NCBI GenBank assembly: GCA_905178155.1
Contig: CAJINV010000003.1
Location: 1,999,873 to 2,063,872, forward strand
Reading direction: 5' to 3'
Source: Amoebophrya sp. A120
Lineage: Eukaryota > Sar > Dinophyceae > Syndiniales > Amoebophryaceae
DNA length: 64,000 bases
Part shown: one piece after another, positions 30,301 through 41,200 of the stretch
How positions within the stretch are numbered: the first letter of the stretch is position 1
How the letters are laid out: each line of letters begins with the position of its first letter
Made by a program: the position numbers and the translations under genes
Notes under the pieces: model-generated
The model's database searches: none
What the model was told of the DNA's origin: nothing
What the model saw: only the letters and a program-made list of their open reading frames with translations

Positions 30301-30970
30301 CTACAGACCTCACTCACACTGCACAACATAGACCTTCGCTCGACTCGAGGAACTCCAACAGCTGAGTAGATTCTTCTGGTTCATTTATGTGTTTGCTCAA
30401 CCCTGTTCTTCGTCGCATGTTTGCTGCGAAAATATCAAACAATTCAGTTTTCGTCCCAAATGAAATATGTCGCGCCGCCCCATTATGGGGACATTCCAAG
30501 AATTTAAGTATCGCACCCAATTGAAAAAGTATTCGATCGCGCATAAGTAGTTCTTACATCGCTATGCCTATTGCATCGATGGAACTCCATCTGTGCAAGG
30601 TGGTAGTTACATCCTCAAGTAGATTGATACGTATGGTGTTTGCGAGAACCAATCTGAAACATTGACCTATCCCCTTTCCTTACAACAGGGCAAAGCCACG
30701 AGAAAAATATTCGAATCAGCAAAGTAAAATGCAAATCGCAACTAGAACGGCTAGGCCTGCGATATATAGATGGATTCTTTTTAAACGAAGTCGAAGAAAT
30801 GGTGAGTCTAAAGTCAGACAGAGCGTCGCAAAGCAGTCCTGATGTTCTACAAGTAGTACTTTGAAAACACAACTCTTGGTTTTGCGATCTCGCATCACGT
30901 CGAAACGATGTTGTCTACTTGACCGGCGATTCTACATGGGACCCGCCCAAACAGCCTCTTCGCCACCCCT
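27315..30970. other. Gene-free region with GC-rich segments
   Basis: No frame here has convincing protein character. Segments at about 28.43-28.90 and 29.50-30.05 kb are GC-rich, so long frames open on both strands by chance. Two divergent direct repeats may be present at about 29.28-29.45 and 30.21-30.36 kb, sharing TTGCAACTCA-like and GCTCGACTCGAGG words. This could be a decayed transposon or a regulatory island upstream of the low-complexity gene. Confidence 0.5.
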
Positions 30971-33900
30971 CTATTTCATGTTCTTGACGAACTCGACGCC
31001 CTTGGCGATTTGGCCCTTGAGGTCGGGCAGCATGGCGTCGAAGTTGGCTTTTTCCATGGCCGACAGCTCGCCGAAGCCGTGGACCTCCTCGACCCCGCCC
31101 TGGCCCAGGGTGACCGGGGTGCTGAAATACGCGGCGTCGGTGAGGTTGTTTTCCACGTAGGTGCAGGCCTTCAGCCCGGTCTCGCCCTTGAGGGCCCGGG
31201 CGACGTAGGCGGCGAACTCCGCACCGGCGTAGGCCATGGACAGGGTGGCTGACCCCGCGCCGTCCTTCGCCTTCACGACCTCGTCCCCACCGAATTGGAT
31301 GCGGTATGTCAACGCGTCCAAGTCCGCCTGGGACAGGCTGCTGGTGCCCGGAACCTAGATTGGAAAATGAGATTTGAATTTGATAACTAAAGGTCAGACT
31401 GGAATCCAGTATACATAGTACGGACCAATTTTACTTTTATTTAGGCTTTATTTAATAGGCCGCGTGACCACCACGCTCGCGAACAAGTTGTATGCGAACT
31501 GGTCCGAGTAGATGAATTTGGGGACAAAACCGTGCCCCATAGAGGAGTACGCGGACGTGACGACGGCGGACGTAGAAGAGACCCCAACGGGAAGAAGAAT
31601 GAAGCAAACCCGGACCGAAAGGAAGAATCCAGCGAACACCAGAGTAGCAGAGACAACATCCTTCCGACAAGCCTTCCGCAGAAGGCGGAAAAACAATCCA
31701 TATGCGAGAACCTATCTAGAGCTAGATACGATCTATCATGAGCAACCCAGAGAGTAGAGTAGTAGCTACATAGCACAGCACCTCATGGACGACAAATGTC
31801 CACCGAGAGGTGAAAAACAGAGAGAAAACAACAAGAACGGACCCCGGCGGGTCCCCGCGGGTCACCATCCGGAACAAACTAGGGCGGCGCCGTCGAACTA
31901 CTTGCCCCGCAGCTGTTCTTCTTGGCCTCGTGAACTTCCCAAGCCCGAACCGGATCAAAACGCCAGGAAAACCGGCGGACAAAATCCCGCATCTCCTCGA
32001 GGGACTCGGGGGGCTTGTGGGAATACATACAACCACGGCGCCCGCAATTGCCGTGCTGCAGGAACACAGCACAGGGCCCGCCGCCCTCTCCGCGGGGGCG
32101 CTTCCGGGCGTTCCCATCGATGTCCTCCGGCTGCTTGCTGGCCGCAACGGTTTCGAGACGAGCAAAGGCAACACCCTGCAGCCAATCCCAAACCCGGCCG
32201 GCGTACGCCGCCGGGGTGTCTTCAATCGGGCCAGTAGTCCCCTCGTAATCTCCGCCAAGGACCAAAGTCGGAGCATCGCGCTCCCAAATTCTGGCAAAGG
32301 TTTCAACAATCTGCGGAGACAGGCCAAAGCGAAAAACCAAAACCACAAACCAAACCGGGCCCCTAAGTCCCTCGCTCCGCCTCTCTTAGGTTTAACGGGT
32401 TCAAACCGCCAGTGCCACAGAGCCGACCTCGCGCGAGCCAAAAGGATCCGGGATCAGCTGCAAAAAGCAGTGGAGGCGCGAATGGCAGCCTCCACACTCT
32501 GCAACCACGGGTCGAGGGCGAATGGCTCCTCTCCCCGAAAAACAGACCAACAGGCAGAGGGCGAATAACACCTCTTCCCCCACAGATAGACAGACAGACG
32601 CGGGTCGAGGGCGAATGGCAACTCTTCCCTTCCAAACAGCTGTACACAGCTAGACAGACAACTACCAAAGGCAGGGGCGTTACTCCCTGGGACCAAGGAA
32701 GAAAAAGGAAAAACGTCAAACCCGAGGGCCTGACGCAGATCCTCATCTTATCTAGGTCCTGGCTACCGGGATAGATACTGGGTCTGGTCGGTATAAAATA
32801 CCAACCGCCCAGCCTCAGCCTCGACTCACAGGCTCGCGAGCCTGCTGCTGCCCGGTCATACATTTAATAGGCCGCGTGACCACCACGCTCGCGAACAAGT
32901 TGTATGCGAACTGGTGACCACGCTCTGGGAACCGCGTGATGAAGATGCGATAAACTAGCACGTACCTGACTCAGGAGCGGCAGAATGGTCGTCCCCGCGT
33001 GCCCGCCGATAACATCAACTTTCATGGATTTCACGTCTGTGCCGAGCTTTTCCGCCATAAAAGTGTTGGCCCGGGTCACGTCCAGGGTTGTCACACCCAT
33101 TAACCGCTTCGGGTCGTAGCACCTGGTCGTGTAGTTTTTTGGCATGACCAACTGGTGTAGTTTTCTGGCATGTGACTGGTGGTACTGGTAAAGAAAATTC
33201 CTCGTCTGAAAAAGAGAATGTCGGAATGATGAATCATATTTTGCAAGTCGTTTCTCTTTGTAGCGCAAAAAGATGACATCAAGATTCAAACCACTGCCTG
33301 GATCAACGTCTCGTCTATGAAAAGGAATCGTCGCTAGTACTGTAGTACCCGTGCTTCTTCAACACTTCTGCCCAAATGGGCACCATAGAGTTGACCGGGT
33401 TGCTGATAATGAGCATCATGGCGTCGGGGCAGTTTTTGGCGCAGGAGGCAGCCAGCCCGGCGTTGATGGAGGCGTTGATATTGAACAAGTCGTCCCGCGT
33501 CATACCCGGCTTGCGTGGCACGCCGGCCGGAACCACGACGATCTTGCAATCCTTCAGCGCGGCGTCTAAGAAAAATTTTCGATTTCATTTATCGTTTTGC
33601 AGAACTTCTACATCCCGAGGATGCATCAGGCGCGTCGCCATCAAGATCACTTAGGCATGAATCATGCAGCAATGCATCTTCGTAAAACAAAAACAAGCAG
33701 CAGCAAGCTGCAGAAATTAAGACAAAGAAAGATGGGGGTAGAATTGAAGATGAAACAGGAACTCCTTAAACTTACCATTATCGGTGAAGCCGCCTGCAAC
33801 TTGGCAGTGCGAGTTGATGTGGGAAATATCGGTAGCAACGCCCGGGACGACCGGAGCGACGTCCAGCAGCGCCAATTGATCGATATTCGGGTCCAGTTTC

Positions 33901-34037
33901 ATCAACAGGGACAAACTTTGCCCGATCCCGCCGGCAGCACCTGCCACCGCGGCCTTCGTGGCGAAGCCCCGATTTGCCTGCGCCTGCGCCGAAGCGCGCT
34001 GCACCAGGTTTCGCACTTGTCCGCGGGCGGCCAACAT
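30971..34037 (-). CDS. mdh: Malate dehydrogenase, mitochondrial type
   Basis: Catalyses the NAD-dependent interconversion of malate and oxaloacetate in the TCA cycle. Exons are 34037-33776, 33565-33349, 33122-32966 and 31354-30971, total 1,020 nt (339 residues), all GT-AG with matching phases. The N-terminus ([26 protein letters not shown]) is basic, without acids and Ser/Ala-rich, as in a mitochondrial targeting peptide. The nucleotide-binding loop is GAAGGIGQ. Substrate Arg residues are in [10 protein letters not shown] and VTRAN, and the catalytic His in [13 protein letters not shown]. Length is normal for this family once the presequence is included. Intron 3 is 1.6 kb, against about 0.2 kb for the others, because of an insertion with 54-bp terminal direct repeats. 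Confidence 0.95.
31450..32915 (-). mobile_element. Insertion in MDH intron 3 bounded by 54-bp direct repeats
   Basis: Perfect or near-perfect direct repeats at 31450-31503 and 32862-32915 enclose 1,358 bp. Inside, on the minus strand, is a frame with a CCCH zinc finger. A short inverted repeat around TATAAAATA lies at about 32790-32810. A GGGTCGAGGGCGAATGGC word is repeated near 32513 and 32603. The ends do not fit a clear LTR, TIR or target-duplication pattern. It may be a small LTR-like or gag-only element, or an insertion that duplicated 54 bp of host sequence. Confidence 0.55.
31879..32346 (-). CDS. CCCH zinc-finger ORF inside the intronic insertion
   Basis: About 155 codons, open further upstream, no clear ATG. 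It carries one C-X8-C-X4-C-X3-H finger ([19 protein letters not shown]) typical of RNA-binding CCCH proteins, followed by an acidic/aromatic stretch ([17 protein letters not shown]). This could be a gag/ORF1-like nucleic-acid-binding protein of the insertion, or a captured gene piece. Confidence 0.4.
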   Translation of the reverse strand: MVLVFRFGLSPQIVETFARIWERDAPTLVLGGDYEGTTGPIEDTPAAYAGRVWDWLQGVAFARLETVAASKQPEDIDGNARKRPRGEGGGPCAVFLQHGNCGRRGCMYSHKPPESLEEMRDFVRRFSWRFDPVRAWEVHEAKKNSCGASSSTAPP

Positions 34038-35291
34038 ACTAGTTGTTGAGAGCGTACTAGAAAGGGTTACCTTCGCCTACTTCTTCGTCTATCTGAGGTT
34101 GTGACTTAGTCGGCCAAACGTTGTGTTTGTGACCGCGAACGCGACAAAATTGAGTAAAATTTGCACGATATATATTGGTCTTTCTGCGTGTGCGTCAAAG
34201 TAAATTCAAATGAGAAAAAGTAAATGGAAAATGTAAGTTTATGCTCGGGGCGTCGTATCTGTCACAGCACGTCGTACGCTCAGCAAAACCGACTCTCTTC
34301 TGGAGAGATCTAGATTTCTTTCACGCCAGGGGGTGCAGTACTATGGTGACCCTGTAGTTCACAGCTTGTGACTTCTGGCCTGAACCTGATCGAGGCCAAT
34401 CGCTTTTTAACATCGACTACATCATATTCCGCTCTGCTTCGTCAATAGAAAGCCAACTTCCCAGACTGGTGGCCCAGACTCAAAAAAAACAGCTTTTCGC
34501 TTTTCTTTGCAGTGTAGTCACTCGAGCAAAAAATAAACTCTCCTGCTATCATCGAAATTACGCTCAATCTCAAGCTTTCCACCTGATGCGACCAAATTCA
34601 ACTTGCTTCGCGGAAAAGAAAACGCTTCCAGCAACTATTTGCTTTCTTCATCAGCCGCGGGCAAACGCAAAACTCTCAGATAAATATCGCCCGCGTGAAA
34701 ACAAAAATTAAAATATCGACCATGACGGTGAATGACTTAGCGGCGCAAGAAGATCGCTATGACATTATGCGTGCACTTTCTACCGTGAGTTGCAATGACG
34801 TTACTCTTGTTTATTCTGGATGTTTCTCTCTTCCCTATTGGTATCATGCAGGTGCAAGAAATTTTTAGCGCGCAAAATTGAAATTGTTCTTTTTTCTTTT
34901 TGACGTACTTATCATCACCTTGTGGGTGAATACTAAAGTGAGCATTGGCAAAAATGAAGATGAAGCAAAAGTCGCCAGCGAATCAGAAATACACAAAAAG
35001 TAATCAGAGGTTAAAAATTCGTCAAAAGCTTTTGGGACTACTACGAGCCGGACATTTAGGAAGATACAACTCGTGCACTTGTTCATATTCTTATTCACGT
35101 AGTGCGTCGCATTTCGATTTCTCATGACTTGATCTTGGTTTATCTAGCAAGAAGTACACAGGCACTATGTAAGCATAGAGCGGAAGATAGTATCTAGCGC
35201 GATGGCCAGAGGAGTACTGAGCGTCGACACGCAGCGCGAATGGATGACCGACCAGCCAGCGGTGCAGATGCAGTTCCCAACTCCTGCAGCA
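34038..35291. other. Intergenic between MDH and the MyTH4-FERM myosin
   Basis: A/T-rich, with only short frames. It must hold the MDH 5' flank and the myosin 3' UTR. No site recognised. Confidence 0.6.
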
Positions 35292-38200
35292 CTAAACGAG
35301 CAGCCCGCCTGTGCCGCTTCTGATTCCCCCGGCCTCCGAGGGGGCCTCCGAGGGTGGGGCATCTGCCATTCCAGTGCAACTTTTCTGCTTCTGCCTCATT
35401 TCGTTCGTTGGCGTGAGACCGGTGTTTTTTGGGGGCGGCACTCCGCTCGTGTTGCGTGTCTTCGACAGCCGGAACATGCAGTACGCGATGTCCAAGGCCA
35501 TCTTGCAGACAAAAAGGCTGCAGGAGTGCATATCAGGTTCCCGCAGCTGCACCAAGATCACGTTCTCCTTGGCACCCCACTTGGTTATGCAGCTCTGCGC
35601 GCCCGTAAAGTAGAGAAACCTCTTGGCGAAAGTGAGGTCTGCTGCGCGCGGCGAAACCGAAATCGGTCGGGAAGATGTATTCGGATTCGCGTTGTAGGCC
35701 GGCTGCAGCTGCCCGTTGTTCGAGAGCTTTTTCATCTTCGGCGCCTTTCTCCCCAGCAACGTGATGCCCTCAAGGTCGATGCAGATCCAGTAGTGCATGT
35801 TGCTCCGGCCGAAGCGCTTTTTGTCCGTGAAGAGACCCGCCAGACCAGTGGTCGCGAGGGTTTGCTTGAAGGCTTTGGTCCTTACCAACGGCCTGAGCGG
35901 CACTTCACTTTCGGGACTCGACCCGAGATGGCCCAACGGGAGTTCTCGGATCGCGTAGAAGTACGACCCGTAAAACCGCAGTTGCTGCATGTTGTTCGTG
36001 GCGCGGGACATCTTTTGCAACGGCGTGTCGTCGAGCAAAAACCGGTACTCCCGCTGCCAGAGGTCCAAAATGGCGTCGGACCACTGCCGCAGCGACGGCA
36101 TCCGCGAGTAGTCGGAAACGATGAAGGGAAGCCTGCTGCTGACAACTTCGGAAGAAGGTTTTGAGGCTGCCGCGGCCAGTCCGGTCACTGCTGGCACGGT
36201 TGGCAATTTTTTCACATTCGCCTCCGACAACAAAGAGCCTCGCACGGGTGTCTCGAAGCCTCCTTCCGGGATCGACGACGGCGGACCAAGCAGCATGTTC
36301 GCACTGACGGCCTGGTTTCCGAGAGCAAGAATCGCACTTGTTTGCGCGTTCGTTTGACTGTTGTTTATCGCGTTCGCGCAGTCCATATCTACTGCAACGA
36401 CAGAGTTGACATTTATGGTGCCTAAACCCTCGATATTTATGCTCTTTCGCGGAGGCTGCGGCAGCTGCTCGTCATCCTCGCTGCTGTCAAGAGCATCTAC
36501 TTCGCAGGAGCTGGTGCCATCTTTAGGCGGTGTTCTGGGCGGCGGAGCTCCTGCTTCCCGGTTCTTGAGAGTTGATGTGCTAATGCAAACATCTCCCACC
36601 TGCTCTCGGGCACGCTGTTGGAACAAATGGAAGTTCTGACTGTGCACGACGTGCAGACCCACGAACTCGGGATCATTTACCAGGGGTGGCACTATCAAGT
36701 GGTTTCCGCGAAATATGGCGTCGAGCTGTTGCGGCGGGTGCGCGGGAACTGCGCACGCCATGTTGCGCTCCGTCTGCGCTACGGCCGGAATCGGGAGCGC
36801 CTGGACGCTCTGCTCCCGCAACGACATCGGAATTGCGTTTTGGTCAGTTGCGGGGAGTGGTGGCGCGACGCTGTGTTTGGCGGCGTGCAGTGTCGACTTT
36901 GCGTTCTTCAACGTGACCTCTTCCATCTGGCGCACGATGGTGGCCCGCTTCTCCTCCGGCAGCGGCCCGTGCCGCAGCGCGGACATGACCAACACGACGG
37001 TTGGCAGCAGCTTCTCCAATATGGGGACCAGGTTCCCAGCCTCGACAAATTCGCGGAACCATCGGTACTCGAGTGACAACACGCAGCACGCCACGTGGTG
37101 GAAGACCGAAAACAACGCATTCTGCTCTCTGTCCTCCTCGGAGATTATCGGAAGATCGTCCTTCTTCACACCTTCAGGCGAAGTAGGAGATTTATCTGAC
37201 GGACCGACACCGCCAACAGCAGTAGTAGTTGGACCCCCTTCAGAGGACTTCTGCGCTTTCGCCCGGCCATCTTCTGCAGTGGTTCCGCGTGCGGGCGGGT
37301 TGAACGTCTGTCCGGCCGTGTTTGCGGTAGCGGTTGGTTTCGGTTTACAACTTGATGAAGAAGAGGACGAAGTACTACTGGATGAGGCGGAAGTAGAAGT
37401 AGAAACACCAGCAGCTGCTTTCGTACAGAACGCCGCAGCGTCTACTTCACCGCAAACATCCTCCAGCAGCCCTGCGAGATGAGGATTGCACGAGCTCGGT
37501 CGCACCACTATTGGCATGGCCGCTGGGTACCGGAGGTACTCAAAGTAGGCCTGGCGAAAAGTTAAGCTGGCGAAAGACTGGTCGTTGCAGGCGATGTTTT
37601 CCGTCTTGATCAGGTACTGCCGCTTCCACAGGAGCCGGGACTGTCGGCCACATTTGCGGTACAGCGAGTCCCACTTGTCTACCAGGTCGCCGAGGGCTAC
37701 GTTATCCGGGATAATCCGGTGCGTTTCGACGATGTCTTCCATAAGTTGGAAGAACCCGAAGCTGGGCAATGAAGAGGAAAATGAATAAACGTCAGCACCG
37801 AGGAAGTGTATCAATCTAATTCTTGCAGCAAATTCTGTGTTGCGCTTGTTGAAGAAGAACTCTACCTTTGTGGCTGGCGGGGTGCTGCGAGATTGATATT
37901 AGTACATCAAATCAAATTCTCAAGTGTACCCAATGCTGTTTTCAGGAGACATGCGCAGGATTTCTGCCATTTTTGTGCCGAGCTCCCCAATCGTGGTGTG
38001 TCGCTTGCACCGCAATTTCCGTGCCGTGTTGTCCATTAGAAAAACTTCGATTTTAACGGTGTTCGCTTGCTGCTCTGCCTTTTGCTCGCCTGCGGATGTT
38101 GACCGTTGAAAATCCAAGAGCGAAGTAGCACTGGCAGGCATTTACATTTTCCAAGAGCAAACATGCATGCAACACAAACGGCACTTTTGATAAGTACGAC

Positions 38201-41200
38201 CTAGCTACTTGAATTGAATGGTTTTAGATTCGCATAGATATAAAGTGAGTGAAGAAAAAACAAATTACAGTACGTGGAGGTTTTGCAGCTACCACTCCAG
38301 CCTTGTAAAGATTGTAGCCTAGCGACTCCTGCTCCTTTGTATCCATGGCCTCTAAGTTCTGCTCCAGCGCATAGAAACAATCTTTCGCTATTTCCGCAAT
38401 TTCGAGCTGCATGCGATGCGTGAAATGCAATTCCAATTTCAACCAGGTTCACGTAGGGATCTTTTGAAGTGCTACAACATCAAGCAGCATCACAAATGAA
38501 GTGCGAGACAACCAGGTCAAGTATCAAAACGAAAAATCAAGAGAACAAGAATAGAAAAAGCGTGTACAACTGTACCCGTTTCGCCGTCCTTCTGTTGCAC
38601 TCGACCGTCATTTTGAGGAAGCAGACAACGAATTCCACGAGATCTGCCTTCGGTGCGGCTTGCTGGCACAAGAGGTGCAGCAGTTTCCAGCCCAGCAGTT
38701 CCGACCGGGGGTTGGGGTTGTTGCGGACCTGCTTCATGCTCTGCAAGAAAATTTCGTTCCGGATCTCGGGTTCCGCCTTCGCCATAGCGACAATGGTAAA
38801 GGCGAGCACCACGCGCTTGCTGTCCTGCACCGGTCGGTCGTTCATCCAGCCCAAAATGTTGCGAAAGCACTGCAACACGGTGCCGACATGCTTTGCCGGG
38901 ACGGTCGTCGTTAACGGCGCGCGCAGGCGCTGCTTCCCGTGTTCCAGAAACGTATCATAACCCGTTTTCCTGTTTAGAATTTTTTGGAAATGATCATCAT
39001 GATTAGATCTTAAATTATCATTTGATGTTGTTCCAACGTGTAATTCATTGATTCAACATCCATTTGGCTTTTGCTTGAGTTTGAGTTTGAGTTCTTCGAA
39101 AGTTATAAAGTTAAAGTAGATAGTACTAAAAATCTAAAGATAATCGTCATGCCGTGCGACTCACGGCAACGCGCGTTCAATTCTACTCAAAAGTCTAAGT
39201 CATAGTCAAGGTATTCGAATCTTACGGGTCGATCACGGGTTTTGTCTCGCGGAGGTGCGGATAGTTGTAGAGGATTCCAAACTCCCGCACGGCAACGTTC
39301 AGCTCGACCTGTGTGGTGCCGGGGTGGAAGAAGAGCGATTTGCGCCGCTTGTGCGCGGCGCTGCTGGAAGAGGACGCCGCGCTGCCCGAGTTTCGCGGCC
39401 CCAGGGTTTCGCGGAGGATGCTGTGGGCGTTTTCGATGATCGGCTTCGACACGCGCAAACGCTTGGCCTGGTCAATCAGGTTTCGCACGGTTTCCTGCAG
39501 CAGGTCCTTTTTTCGGTACATGAAGCCGTACTCCTCGTGGTCGTCCATTTGGTAGCCCGTTCCGTCCTGTTGGTCCGGGTACTCGTAGTTAATGGGCACG
39601 TTGCCGTGGTACAAGTCGTACAGTTGCTTACTCACGTGCGTCAGCAGGTTTCCACAATACTCCACGGTCGACAGCTTCTGGAACAGCTGGTTGTATGGCT
39701 CGATGTCGTCCGACTTGAGACCCTTATTCGTGGCGAGAAGCAAACAGTTCCCGAGGCCGAAGCAATCGTAGGTGAGCTTGGCTTTGTACAGTTCGCGTTT
39801 TAAATCCTCAACCTCGGATTCCACCAGCCCTGTGATCGTCATCTTGCGTTTCCGCTCCACGGACACCCGCCGCGAGGGTGTGGGTACCTTCTTCGCATGT
39901 TGACTGCTGGTGCTGGTGCGCCCTTGGAGTTGCACCTTTTCCGGCGAGAGCAGCGCTGCAGTCTCGGGCTCGGGCTTGGGCGGCGGGGGCCAACCGCCGA
40001 GCTCGCTCAGGCTGTGGAGTGAGTTCTTGCGAAAGTACAGTTCTTCTGGTCGGTTTATTTTTCAATGGTAAAAAAGGCATTCGCATTTATTGCAAAAGAG
40101 ATGAGGGCGAGCGCGACAAGAGTGTATGATGTCGAAACCCGCTTTTCCCAGAACAAAACGAAAACAGCGTGGCTACTTCCTTTCACGAGTCCACCTGGCA
40201 CTGACTACTCCCACACAAGAAACATCTACTACATCACTGGGCCGGAAAGAGGAGCGCTAAAGTCGCTCTACGTCTTCTTTAGCTACGTATACCGGTCCGT
40301 GGCTGCTTTGAAGAGAGCGACGCCTTCGGGCTTGATCCAAGCAGTTGCGTCCCGGGTGGCGAGAGTCGCGTCTGCTTGCTGGATCCCTTTCAAGACGCGA
40401 TCGATCTCCTCGGCGTCCGTTTCTCGGGCACAGGCACGCAGCGCTTCGAGCATGGGCAGTTGCGCGGTCACCTTGTCCATGCGCTGGCGCAGCACTCGGG
40501 CCGCGTACCCCCGCTGTACGTTGCGAAAATCCTTGCCGGTTTCCGCGCAAAACCACCGGTCCACCCCGTTGTGAAGGATTCTGGCGCGCGAGACGTACCG
40601 GTTCAACTTGATGATGTCCGTCGTCACCTCGTACTCCCGGTCTCGCAGGTAGTGCACGAGATTCAGCTCGTTGAATATTCTGGTGGAAAATTCGTCCGCG
40701 AGAAACAGGTTCGGCGGTTGCAGTGGCATTCTCCTCCCCTCGTCCACTCGGTCCGCGCACCATTTCTGCTGCCTCTCCAGGTTCGCCACGGTTTCCTGGG
40801 CCTCCTGCCGGCCGCTGAGCGGCTCGTGGGCGGGTCGCCGCGGTCGTGGCGACGCCGGTCCTCCGGAGGGATCGGGGACCGCCGCGTGTGTGCCGAGGAG
40901 CAAAAGTGCTGTCGGGACACTGTTGGCGTATCCTGAGTAAAAACGTACCCACGCCAGAGTCCCGATGGGGATTTTGCAACACAAACCTAGGAGCTTTGTG
41001 AGTCGGCATGACAAGTTGCGCTATGCAGTGTAGTGCAGGTTAGCAAGTGCAGCCGCATCACAGATTCATCTGCTCATCCTGTTCACAGCGTCACAAATTC
41101 CAAAACACGACTGGAAGTGGCTCTCATGGGGATGCGCATTACAAGTCTTCCTCTCTTTTCAAATCTGCACTACAACTCTGGTGTGGGTACGTTTTTACTC

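Noticed and set aside
29426-30369. Frames of 145-221 codons on both strands
   Set aside because: Same GC-rich effect; no recognisable domain or conserved pattern.
31448-31696. 82-codon frame with hydrophobic start ending in VVVTRPIK
   Set aside because: No ATG at the start, and its last codons fall in the 54-bp direct repeat; not enough to call a gene.
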